From: Cloeon dipterum
Taxonomy: Eukaryota; Arthropoda; Insecta; Ephemeroptera; Baetidae
Direction of reading: 5' to 3'
Assembly: GCF_949628265.1 (NCBI RefSeq)
Contig: NC_088788.1
Location: 26,088,335-26,152,334 of the forward strand
Length of the DNA: 64,000 nt
Positions 1-13,100 of this stretch are shown here, piece after piece. How positions within the stretch are numbered: position 1 is the first letter of the stretch; each line of letters begins with the position of its first letter. Position numbers and translations under genes: made by a program. The notes under the pieces were generated by a model. The model searched no databases and was not told where the DNA came from. It saw nothing but the letters and a program-made list of their open reading frames with translations.

Positions 1-771
1 CGCTGCATCGCCGCCCACCACTCCAAGCGATGCTCGCGGCCCATTAATTAAAGGCTCAGTTACGCCTCATCGTGTGTCTCGGCAAGCGCAGATTGAACCA
101 CCGCGGAGATGCCATACAATATCACAGTATGGTGGCTGCCGAAAGGTGGCGCTCTCTCCTACAACAGCATTGTGGAAGTACAAAAGATTCAGATTAAATA
201 AGAGAAAGAGAGCTAGAGCCGTTTTTAATATCAAATTATTGGATCAAAGATTTAAAGCCCCGCCTTTTTCTCATTAAATTTTCAAGAAGGGCCTAAAGGA
301 AAACTGCTGAGCCGAGAGAGATGCATATTATCTACCTTAATAATATGAAAACTAAAGTCTATAGAGATAAAAATATGAATCAATAGAAAAATCAAAGAAA
401 TTGTTAAAAATTGAGGTGAAAGCTATTATTTTACTGTTGATACCTTAATAATTCCTAATCTTGATCCTTTTTTTCTAACAGAACTGCTTTCTACTCATAT
501 CTGATAGAACAAAAGTGATAAATAGTCCAATTTTTAAATATTTGTAAATTTTATACAATGGTCAATCCAGATAACTATCAAACGAGGAATTTTTTGACAC
601 TCTTAATTGGCTTTACAACTTTTCCAAACAAAATTTACTTGATTGCTCAGTTCATTCTGAATCCGAAACAAAGAATTCAATTTACGTCAACCGCCGACTG
701 TCACGATATACACACAATAGTCTGGAGGGTCATTAGAAGAAATACTATTCGAGCGATTTCGATCTAAATTG

Positions 772-820
772 CCCCCCCCCCCCCCTTCCCAAAACGACAC
801 TTTGCATGCAAGAAGCGACG

Positions 821-862
<42 letters not shown>
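772..862. repeat. Poly-C tract and (AC)n microsatellite
   Basis: Fourteen C (772-785), then after 36 bp about 20 AC units (822-862). Open frames over it are artefacts. Confidence 0.95.
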
Positions 863-865
<3 letters not shown>

Positions 866-978
866 CGCACGACTTGTTAAATCGGAAAACGTCGATAGAG
901 TTCAGCGATCTATCAGCGTGTCACTTAAGCAAGAGGCTCTCGACTCAAACTGCGGTTTTTCTTTGCTTGTGCTTTCAG

Positions 979-1121
979 GCCGCAGGACAGGACGGCCCGC
1001 GACATTGAGGCGATCACCAGCAAAATGCGGGCGCTCGACATACTCGCCCGCTTGCCCAACAATGTCCTCCAACAGCTTGCCGCCTGCGTCTACTACGAGG
1101 ACCTCGAGAAAGGAGTCACTC
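979..1121 (+). CDS. Epac: Epac exon, start of cNBD-A
   Basis: It follows a polypyrimidine/AG acceptor (gctttcag) and ends before GTGAGT. It encodes the entry to the first cyclic-nucleotide-binding domain ([23 protein letters not shown]), matching the [20 protein letters not shown] part of Epac2. It starts with the last base of a codon and ends in phase 1, which fits the exon at 10491 exactly. The coding exons before it are not in the window, so the long isoform is 5'-incomplete here. Confidence 0.9.
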
Positions 1122-4100
1122 GTGAGTTTTCTTTTTTAGCTTCTTCTCCTTAAGTAGTCTTTGCGATTGAGCTTGCCTGCTGCCAATTTGAAAACGCTAT
1201 AGAAAAGGGCACTTTGTTGACGGTAACAGCTTCTAAATCCAACAAGTTGATAACAAATGTCACTCTTCAGACAGATTTGCTGATGCATTTTATTTTGCAG
1301 GACTACTTAAAAATGAATGATAATTTCAGTATTAACTGTTTCTTATAGTATTTATAATTTTTCGAAAAAAAATCGATAAAAGGTATTGCAAGGCAACAAC
1401 TTTGAACCTAAGAAGCTTTTGACTTATATTGAGCCAATTAGTAAAAAACTCTTTTACTACTTTAAAAACGATTTAATCGTCAAGATATAAGCAAAATTTT
1501 AAAATAAATCGTAATACAGTTTTTAACAGTAAAAATATTTGTTCACTCCTTTTCAGTAATTATTATGGTCGGAGGGGGTTTGAAATTGAATAATCCCAAA
1601 TCGTAATTTCAATAAAAAAATTAACCAGTCCGTTGACTCGCATTGTTAAGGCATTCTCAGGAGTGTCAAAGCAATGGGAGCTATTTGAGCAGTTCGGAGA
1701 TCTAAAACTGGCTACCCAAATAATTTCAGAGATGGCAAAAAGTGTTTAGTTTAGTGACTCGAAATGCTCAAATTGCTCAACGGGCTGGGAGGCGCACCGG
1801 CGCCGATTCGCTACTTGCACCTTTCCAGCATGCGTGATTTGGCTTCACGGGACGAATGTCTAGCGTTTCAAAAAAAGTCCTCGGTGCGGAGGCAATGAGT
1901 GGGCTGGGTCCCTGTGCGGCCTGGTGCGCCCATGTTATCCGTTCGCGGTGTTATTGGGACCCGGGTTTCAGCATCCGTGCTAGTGCAGTGCGCGCCCTTC
2001 CCGCTCCGACGACAGGGATAAAAAGAGCAAAAAAATCAAAGCGTTCTTTTAACATGTTCTTTTAAAAGTTTTTTTTATTTAGAAACTTCCAAAAATCCAA
2101 CTTTAATTTCATTGAAACGCAATTGCTGTTCTGGAAAAAAAGAATTAAAAATTTTACCTTGTGCGTGCAAATAAAACTGGATACAATTCTCACGCCTACA
2201 AATGAGATCGTCTTTTGCATCAGATATATGCTGGCTTTTAGATGCAAAATTCATTATCCTGCTCTAATCCTCACGGCGAAAATAGAGATGTTTAAAAAGA
2301 TCCGTCTTAATTTCCTGCTTTCTTCAAACTGATAAAAAGCTCCAAATATATCCGCTGAAAACGCTGCGAGAGCCAGCCGAGCGAGTGAATAAGGAACTCC
2401 AAATTCCGTCTTAACAGATAAGAAGGGACCGCCAGAAATAGGGTGGTTTTCTTTTCCTCGACTGGTACGAGTGACCCGATCGAAAGTAAATCTGTATTAG
2501 AGGCAGCAGGAGTTCTAATAGGGAGGAAACTCACGCTCTCTATATGAGCAGGAGATGACGACGCGCGTTATTGCTCTGGCGAGTAAAATTCTCCAACGCA
2601 ATCAGAATGCTATTCTCGGGCTGAAATAAAGTAACTCAAGAGCGTGCTTGAAGAAGTTTGCCATTTGCATTCTCCGCTCGCACACGTGAAGAAGTAAAAA
2701 AAAGGAATTCCAGTTTCTAAAGTAATAAGTAACGCAAGGGAAGGGATGTTCGCTCTTCGCTCGTGCCACTGAAGAAGGAATCGCAAACATCTAGAGACGT
2801 CGTCGTTCCTGGGATCAGGGATTTAATAGGATTTCTCGACTCAGTTGAGTTCAAGGTTCAAGAAATGGAGAGGTGGCATGTAATTCTATTGCTGTTTCGA
2901 ATTGTATTTTACATTTAATGCTAATCTTCATTCAATGATTAATTGGGTTCTCACGCATAACACAGCTATGAGTTATGATTAAAGCATGACCGGAACCAAT
3001 TTTTTATTCAAAAAGGATGATTTAAAAAAATATGGAAATTTTAACACCTTACCGGGATGCCTCCTATTGTATACATACACGCAAACAAAGCGCTAAAATC
3101 GTGATAATTTTTATTAGTAAAATTTCTTTTGGATGGAATTTAAAATAATTTTTAAATCTGAATAAATTTGGCTAAAAATATTTAAAAAAATCTATGAAGC
3201 AAATTGCTCTAAAAAATAATGCGTTTTGGAATGAAACAAACCTATGTTTTAGGAACTTGAAACCCATTTTATCAAATTTAAAACAAAATCAGTGTAGATG
3301 AAGCTCTTCATCGCTGAGAATTATTGTTAGTGTTACGTCTCCTGAGACTCCAGCCACAGCCACACTTGTGGGCGCGCCATTTTTCGCGTCTGCAACGGAG
3401 CTCGTCACGTTTTGCCCGCTTGAATAGGCTGTCAGGCGGCACAAAACGCGGAAAACCCTTTCGCAATCAAATTAGCGCCGCACAATAAACGCTCGTCCTA
3501 ATTAAGTTGAGCGCAGCGTGCGAGTTTGCGAAGACACCGTTTGCTTATAGTGTGCACACGCTGAAATCGCATTTTCATAATTGAATATCTCCGGCCGCGC
3601 CACGCTTAATTACTCCCGTGAATGCGAGCGGCACATATTAGATAATCTCGGCGCGCGCTTGGCCCGCTCCGTTGGACCGTTCGCCTCGTTCACAGGTGTT
3701 TCTTGCACGTGTTGCACTGGCGTTGCGCCCTTGACGTGTGAATCAGTTGTTATCAAATACACTCTTATCATCAAATTGTACAAAATATGCCTATGCTAAG
3801 AATTCACCAAAAAACCTTGCAAAAAATTGGTTCAAAAGCCGCAAACTAATCGCAAGCCGTACTGTCCAACGCTGCAATATCAATGCATGAGTGTGTTTCA
3901 AGTCATGACACATATATTTTGATAATTTCTCTATGGGTAGCAATAGTCCACACAATTGTTTCACGTTCTATAACTGTAAAGAAAAAATAAATATTGCACA
4001 ATTAATAGCCATATTATAAAATTTATTTCCTTTTCCAGTCCGTGAGTAGAATTACACTCACATTTAACGTGATCATTAGAGTCCATCAAATGAGCATGAA

Positions 4101-7100
4101 TCATTGAACCTTTCCATGCCTTTCACCCATAAAATCGTTAAAAAACCGTCTTAAACTACCGAAACTGTCTGAAATCATCTAAATCGGCTATTAATCCATG
4201 GGAAAGTGCAAGTGTCTACTTCACATAAAGACGGTTTAGTTTTTAGTGGAAGTTTTATGTCACAAAATTACGAAAATTATTTTTGATCAGATTTTTTAGC
4301 CAAAACAGTTTTTTACGCTCATGAAAGAAATGTACCTTGTTGAAAAACGCTCTTAACTGTTTTCATTTTGGTTATTAAAGTAATTTACACCTATTTAGAT
4401 GGTTTTAATTTTCATATGGTTTAATTTCCAGCTAATAAAAGGCTGAATTCTATGTAATTCAGACATAATATATATTCATGTTTATTCTTACTCTTTAAAA
4501 TATAAAATTATGCAACAAATTAAAATGATAATTAAGTCAGTGAAAAGTTTTCCACCAATATGAAAAGTTTACTCTTTGATCGCTTTCGTGGAATTGCAAA
4601 AAGTTTTAAAAAGCCAAACTTAGCATGGTTTTAGAAGTCTTTCACGATTAAAAAGCGTTCAAATAAAATAAAACAAGTTAACTACTAATATTCAGGCAAT
4701 GAAACCCTCACATGTAACTATTCAGTTTCAGCTTTCTACGATCTTATTTTTAATAGCATTTAAACGCACAAAAACGCCTCTCAATACGATTGGTATAAAT
4801 ATTGGATCGTGAAAGAATTGAATTGCATGCATTATGCTACCCGCTAAATGCTTCTGCTTTGCGGTACAGTTTCCCTGCCTGTGTCAGGCGCATGTGAGTG
4901 AAAGCTGAAGTGAAAATACCAAGTTTGGGCCCGTTCCGGCTTCACCCTGGAGCCTTGTTGTTTGCCAACACGTTATCTCCCTTCCTGACAAACACAATAG
5001 CGCGCGTGTTACAATTCTCAATTATATTGAGGAGTCGCAATTCGTAATTGACCCGTCATTCTATTCCGCTGCCCACTCAGTCGAGTACACGAGAACTTTC
5101 CTTGTTAGCTGGGTGCATTTGTTACTCACGTCCTATTTGAAGGAGAGCTCCAGCTGGATTATTGATTTGCTCGGTCCATATGCACACACTGGCACTGGCA
5201 CACGCACACACGTGGAACTCTGGACGCGGGCGGAGAGTGCGTTTTATCCTTTGAGACGGTTGCTCGTGAGTGAGCCTCCCTGCAGCGGCTTATTGTTGGG
5301 CAAACAGCCTACACAAAGCACACACATACTTTTTATATTTATCGAAAGGAGCAGGGCCGAGTGGGTATCGTTCATAATGAAATACCGCCCTTTGCAATCT
5401 ACAAGCAGCATTTGAGCGTTCGTACAGAAGCTTTCAGCTCATTAATAATTGTATTCCTCCCCATTCTCTCCGTGCCTGAGTGCAGATTATTGTCGTTGGT
5501 GCCTGGTAACAGGTCTGCAGGTTCGTGAGCTCCAGATTTAAATTCACTTGCTGAAGCTCATTTTGTGAAACAGGTAAAGTGGTATCTGTCGGAGGCTGAT
5601 GAACTCTCAACTCAGCAAAACTCTCATCAAAACTGAAATTTTGTGATACTAGTATTTGTTCAGAAATGCGGTATTAAGCACAAATAACCCTTTCAACAAG
5701 ATCTGTTAAACGGTGATTTTTTACTGGTCCCATGACATCTCATGAACCTTAAGTTCAATAACTGCTTTCCGAGATTTAAAATATCTCAGCAAATTAATTG
5801 CATTAGTGGACGTTGAAATCATCAATGTGCGGTTTCTGAGTTTTTTCTAAACTACATTCTGTATACCAGTCCAAAAATATCAAGGGAAGCCAAACATGAT
5901 GTCAAGTAAAATTAGATTAAATTCTCCCTTTTCAAGGAGTTTCTGGTTTCTGTACATTAAAACACGGTTATTTGTTTAATTCATACCTCAACGTAGGCAC
6001 ATAAAGATAAATTAGCCAGTAATTTTGGGCCACAACAAGCAGACTCAGTCTTGTAGCTGTGTGCCCCATTCGCAGGTAATTAATTAGCATTGTTTTTAAA
6101 CCAGAGTTCTGCAAGTAAAAACAATAAAAACGAATCCCGAAAGAAAAGTTTGAAATAAAACTCATTATTAAAATGGGTTGCTGAAATGGCCAGAATCAAA
6201 ACCAGTAGCACTTCATTCCCCCAGTGGCCATTCCACGTGGACTCCACGGGGATCCTACGTGGATGATCCACGGATCCCACGTGGAAACCACGTGGATGGT
6301 CCACGTGGATTCCCCGTAGAAATTGTCCGCCCGAAATACGTGGTATCCACGTGGATGATCTATGAAGATTCCACGGGGATAGTCTATGAAGATTCCACGG
6401 GGATGATCTATGGAGATTCCCCGTGGAACGGCTACGTGGAATCGCTGGGGATTTTTCGTGGATATTGTTTCATTTTTCTGGGTAATAATATCGCAAATAA
6501 AATTCATTTATTTGTATTTTAAATTTTTTTATTTATTTATTATTATACAATTTTGATTACAAAAAGATGACACAATACATGTACAGTAACAATAGATCAA
6601 TACAGAGAATTTTTATCAATTTACAGTAGTGTCAATAAAGTTATGAGAAACAAGAAAATTAATTAAGAACGCTTAAAAATTTTAACATTCACACGCTTCG
6701 AAAACCCCTTAGTGTAATAATGCTCCCGAAAAATGGTGCCAGCTGTTTCTTTTAATTGAGAAAATAAGATTGAGAAAATAAAGACACACGATCTTACCGC
6801 TCTGCATTCAAAACCCTTTAATTGATTTGATTTGATGTACTAAAAGCAAAAGTCAGTCTAGCAAATCCCCTTCGAAACGTCAGATTTGATAAAAATATTA
6901 TTTCCATGTTTCTACGGAGATTGGCTGAACTGATTTAGGTTCTCAGAATCAAAATAAATTATTTAAAACCCATAAAATAGCATGATTAAATCCTTGACTT
7001 AAGTCAATGGGAATTTAAATTGGAAGTATATACGGCTACGCCGACTTCGAACACTGAAGGCTTACACAAATGGCAAATTTAAATCCTATAATGACTATCA

Positions 7101-10100
7101 AAAATATTTAATTTAAAATTTCCAGCTGCCTAAACGTTTCTGGCAAAGAAAATTCAATGAATGAATGTCAGCTTCAACATAAATTTATTGCACACATACC
7201 TGTATTCACTAAAATAATGTTTGGAATTTAATTTAATTTTAATATCAACATTACAGTGAACACAGGTATGTGTATGCAATAGCTATTAGCCTTAAAATGA
7301 ATTCTCTATACATAAAATATAACAATTTAGCTAAAAAATAGCCTCACTTAAAAACAAAATTACACATGAACCACTCAATCTTCGTCAAAGTTGTGGTCCA
7401 GCAATCAGAAGTCCTGTCACATAATTATGTAAGCTATTCGTCTTTGAGCTCCGAAGTCGCGTCGATTCCATCCGAGTCATAAATAGCACCAGCAGATTTA
7501 AGACTGAAAAATAAATTAAAATTGTTAGTATTCATGTTCATTATTGCGCAAAAAATTTAACTGATTACCTGGAAAATGCAGCATAAGTTCAGTGCAGGCT
7601 GGAATCCATCGTGCTGGAAGCTCTTCCCATCCATGACCGTGTCTTGACATCGTCGGCCTGATCTGCCGCAGCCAGAGTATACAAGCCTACAGACACAGAC
7701 ATAGAAAGGATGATTGTAAATATATGTAAAATGATAATTTTGGTGTCGGTGTACCTGTTAGCTTGTATTGATCTTGCACTTCAGCTGCAAACCAGACATC
7801 CTTTCAATAATTACATTACATAGTGTGTGGGGATCGCAAAGTTTCAGGACACAGCTTGCTCGAGTTGAATTGTTGTCACACAAAAAGTCAGCCTCTGGCA
7901 CAGGTCTGCAAAAAACACGGCCAGATAATTAATTACAACGGAACAAATTGGCTTAAAACCAACTGAATTAACTATATTTATGTAGTTGAACTTTAAAACA
8001 GCGGCGAGAACATGACGTAACAAATAAATAATTCCAAGTCCTTACCTTTGATTTGCGGCATCTTTGCTGGGAGGGTTGAACAGGACAGGATTCGGATTTC
8101 ACTGCAATCACCGACTTAAGAACATTGCTGGTCGACTTAGTGGCGAAATTGTGGCCGAAAACTGACATTAATTACGCGGCGGCGTCGTCCAACGGCTTTT
8201 TCGTTGCGCTCGGCTCGCGCGTCCGCGGTCCGCGCGCTCGCGGTCGTCTGTCAACAAACAGCAACAGGCAAGCGGCAGCGCTCATTGGCTTGCTGCGGCC
8301 AGTAAGAGTGCGCGCGCTTTTCAAAAGTTTGAAACACGGCTGCGGCTATTCTGGCGAGGTGGCGAGTATAGATTTCGGAATATATTTGGAAATATTGAGT
8401 TTTCTGAGCTAGCAATTAACTTTGATGATGGTTTATTAAATAATACTAACAATTTAACGTACCTATAGGAAATACCAACGAACCAAAAATGTTTTAAGTG
8501 TCCGGGGATTCATCCACGAAAACTCCACGGACACTTAACCAATTTCCAAAATTTAGAAATTTAAACAAGAATGACATGACCAATGAATTTAAAAAAGCGA
8601 AAAGGGGCAGCTCATGAACTGAACAATTTGCTTCAAATACATGCTATTTTTCATTTTTGCGTTAAGAGAGTTCCGTGGATCATTCGCGGATCATCCACGG
8701 AGCATCCACGGAGACCTTTCCACGAAGTGAAATTACACAAAATTTTAAAGAAAAATCAAATAAAATAGTTTTGGAGAGGCACTTAATTCATTTACCGATT
8801 ATTATTCAGACACATATATTGATTATAAACACATGCTTTTGGGAAATTGGGGATCATCCACGTGAGTTCCACGGAGCATCCACGAAGACTTTTCCACGGA
8901 GTAAAATTTTAAAAAATAATAAAAAATTAAATAATCTAGCTTTGGAGGAGCACTTAATTCATTTACCGATAATTTTTAGACACAAAAAGTGATTTAAAAA
9001 CACGATTTAGGGAAATTGGGGATCATCCACGTGAGTTCCACGGAGCATCCACGAAAAATTTTCCACGATGGGGAATTTTACAAAATTTAAAAAAATCAAC
9101 TAAACTAGTTTTGGATGAGCACTTAAAATTCATTTACTGATAATTTAGACACAAAAGAGTAATGAAAAACATGACTGGTGAAATTGGGGATCATCTACGT
9201 AAGTTCCACGGAGCATCCACGGAGTTCCGTGGATCGTCCGCGGAACATCCACGGAGCATCCACGGAGACCCTTCCACGAAGTAAAATTTACAAAAAAATT
9301 AAGAAAAAATTAAATGAAATAGCTTTAGAGGAGCACTTAATTCATTTACCGATAATTTAGGCACAAAAAGAGCTTCAAAAACTCAATTTGGGAAATTGGG
9401 GATCATCCACGTGAGTTCCACGGACGTTAATTTTGCCCTAAAACCCCAAAAATTCAAACTAAATCTGCTCAAAAATGGTCAAATATCGAAAGGGAAAGTA
9501 TTTCCAAACGAGTGCACTAGAAAAAATGGCAAAATAGGTTCGTGGAATTCATCCACGTAAAATCCACGGACGAGGTTTCGTGGTGGCAACGTGGATGGCC
9601 ACTGGGGTTCATATTAACAGAACTCCATTAACTGTGGGACATACACACTCCCCTTGATTTGGCTGTGGTTCTTGAATTCTCACATCATTCTCATTTCCAG
9701 AGAAATGTGGGAGCCTGCAGCCGTAAATAAACTCAAATTTCCCCGTGGATCCAAGTTCGTCTTTTTAAATAGCAAGAAACAAAGCCGCTCTCTTGAGAAA
9801 CGACCGTGTACACATTTGAATTTAGTTTTCTAGCTCTCAAGACGCGCGCTCGGCCCTTGACAACCAACTTAATTCATCTTCAAGACGCTTACTTGGAAGC
9901 AGCTTACATACAACAAATTATTTGCATATAAACGCTAATTTGAAACTCGAGAAAAAGGGAGCACGCAGGAGTCCAATTTGAAGAACTAGCTTTCGCAGAA
10001 ATCCATCTGTTCTGGCTCGATTCTTCTTTTATTCCTTGCATATTTGGGAGAAACTCAACGCTCAAAGAGCAGAGTGACTAGGGAGCGGAATTATTTTTCT

Positions 10101-13100
10101 GATCATCATCTGTTGCCGGTTCAAATTTCCTTTATGTCCCTGCTGGAAGTTTTGTTTGAGCATAACGAGGAAAGGCCACCTTTCGGAAAAATTTTCGAGT
10201 CGTTATCTCTTTTTTAATAAACCCACCATGCGAAGCACATGTTACCCGAGAATGCGTCTCTGAAGAGCTGAATTTTTCATACCAGCACGATGTAAAGCGC
10301 AATAGCAGGCATACACACACACTCACCACCTTCGCCTTGCGTGTCTGCTCTTTTGAGTGCGCGACAGAGAATGTGATGAGGATGAGAAATCTCATCTCTC
10401 GGGGTGAGCGACGACCCTCCTTGCTTCCCCCTTCGTCGGTTCTGCTTGAGAGCAAACAAAACTCACCAATTTCTCTCTTTGTTCCTGTAGTTTTCCGGCA
10501 AGGAGACAAAGGATGCAATTGGTACGCGATATTATCTGGCTCTTTGGACGTCCGAGTCAAGCAGGAAAACTCCGCCAAGGTAAGTTTGTTACTGCCATTC
10601 TCTCTCCTCTTAATGTGTTTCGCAACATTGACAGAGAGGTGCGCCAACAAAGGCCAAAACACAAATTGAGTCAGCGTAATGTTGGGAGTAAATAAACACG
10701 ACGAGATAAAAAAGGATGAAAGGCGAGGAATTTTGCGACACCTTCATTCTCTTAAAGCTTATCTGTTTTCAACGTCCCGACCAATGTCAACACACACATT
10801 TTAGAAAAACCTTATTTATGGGTTGAAGTGCACTATTCTTGCGGCGAATTTGTTCCAATTCTAAATAGTAGTAGCATTTTCTTTAGAATTCTCTCAGCTC
10901 GAAAGTTGAACTAAGTTTTGGGTGTGAATGAAGTTTTAAATATTAATAAAAATGGAGTCCTCTGGCTTTATTCGTATAGTAAAAATGCATAAATTTTAAA
11001 ATTCAGTAAAGAAGGGATAATTGTGCTCGCACGCTCTCTGTCTCAAACAAATTTCCTAAAATATCCTTATTATGTATAAAATATTTAGACCTATATAGAG
11101 GATTTCCTATGCATTATTATCAATTCAATATATTTAATATAAAAAGATATATACTTTTATTGAATTTAAAAGTAAAATTAAAATATTAAGCAGAATTTAT
11201 GTTCATTATTTAAATTTTGAAAGTAAACCTGGATGCGGTCGTGGTTTCGCTTTAAAAATCTTTTTGTAATAGTTAAAAAATCGTAATTTTAAGTGTGGTT
11301 TTCAGATAATAGAATCTTGGTTTCAATTTGGAACTACAGTTAGCTGCTTCTCCTTTTAAAGCAGTATGAAGTGAAAAAATTATGTACCAAATTTTTCGAC
11401 TTAAGTTTAAAATATTTTATCCCTGTCTCTATATTTTAAACTAGAGACACTAAAATAAAATAGCCAACTCACTCTATTATTTTCCGTTAGCGCATCCGCA
11501 TTTAGATTGAAAATTATTTTACACGAATAAAATGGTATATTTCTGCTCCAATTTGATTCATTTTAATCATATTAAAAATTCGTCGATTCATGAATATTTT
11601 GTTGCTTAAAAAGAAAAGTCAAGATTGAATTTAATTTTTAATCTAATTATTGACAAGCTTAATTTTCATGAATTTGAAATTTCTTTGGCCGAAGCCGAGA
11701 AACAGACAACAAATCGATTTCTGAATCAATACTGTAATACGTTTCACCTTTAACCAGTAATGTAACATGTATACGAAAACGGCCGGAATTCTCGTTAAAA
11801 ATAAACAATATTTTTTATTGTTAAAGAAATCTGACATTAGAATCATCCCATTGTTTTGAAATGGGTAGTAAAAACTCAAAATATTGTCTCGGGAGCATGC
11901 ATGCGTTGTTTCCGCGAGACTTGCTGTCATTATGCAGACACAATGGCTGTGATGTCCAGAATGGCATTCCGCAAGGGTAAATCTCTAGCAGGCTGGTATT
12001 CGTGTGCCGCAGCCGCAGTCGGCGAAAGCTCATTTCGTGGCAATACTTGCTGTGCAAAAAGCGGAACTGCGGAGCGGCGTTCGCGTGCCGCTCTCGAACG
12101 ACAAAGGCAAAGCGACAATAACTTTATCATCAACGGCGCATCAGCTTGTCATAACAAGAAGGCAACGTAAATTGTGTACACGCAGTCTTGGCGATGGAAT
12201 GGCCAGCGGCAATACAAGCACGACAAATTGTCCCGAAGCAAGCGCACACGCAACTCCAGAGCTTTTCGCTTTCGCGCGTCTCCTGCGCCTCAAGAAACAC
12301 ACACAATTAATTAATAATGCTCACGCTCTCAGTGAACTCGCAGATACAAATATTTTTAGTTTAAAACAGACGCTCACGAAAGGCTGGTGAGAAAGTTCTA
12401 ATTAAATCCGGTAGCTGTGATTATAACTTTGTTTCGGATCTGTGCAAAATTGTCGAATAACCCTTACCAGTTTAATTTTAGCGTTTGGTGGATTTTCCGA
12501 TCAAGGAATCCCATTCCAAAGTGCACAGTGTAAAACGAATGATAGTCTCAACGTCAATATATAAATGCAAAAATTACTAAGAGGATGAATATTTCAGAAA
12601 AATCAGGGAAAATGAGTGGCAGTGTTTTTTGGCAAAGCTTTGCGTCAGTTTTGAGAAGTTTTATTTTAATAGCAATATTAAATAGTAATTTACGTCATAC
12701 CGTTCCTTTAGGCTGATGCTCGTCGTACCCTTACGAAGGAAACCCATGTTTATTCAATCTTCAGACTTCAGACAGGTTAAAAAAGTATGCCATGTGTAAA
12801 TAAGCTACCTCAGGTAGAAAAAACCTTGACAATTTAATCCTGCTACTGGTCTTATCTTTCAATATAATTTTTGCATTGAAGTATGCCTTCTTATTTACAT
12901 GAGCGACCGAAGGTCTTATTTACGAGTTTTTCGCAATAAATGCGTGTTTGAAAAAACAAGCTATAAATTAGTAATCGCGCTTACTTCAAGCGGACAAGAC
13001 CTTATCTATTTTGGTAGACATATTTACTACCTTGATAGTTTTTCTTCTGGAATTGCTTGTAACTTGTATTTAAAGCAAGTAAAACAATTAAATCGATACA

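Noticed and set aside
1..70. GC-rich start of the window as a possible Epac exon end
   Set aside because: No donor in a phase that fits the exon at 979 and no Epac-like residues; too little sequence to judge.
6080..6522. 74-114-codon frames in both strands with HPRG and WTPRGS strings
   Set aside because: Produced by the palindromic CCACGTGGA repeat, not by selection on protein.
8583..9360. Three similar short proteins with STEHPR and [10 protein letters not shown] strings
   Set aside because: They are translations of successive units of the 170-bp tandem array.
10132..10662. 176-codon antisense open frame over an Epac exon
   Set aside because: It overlaps the conserved cNBD-A exon on the other strand, has no domain or splice context, and is a shadow.
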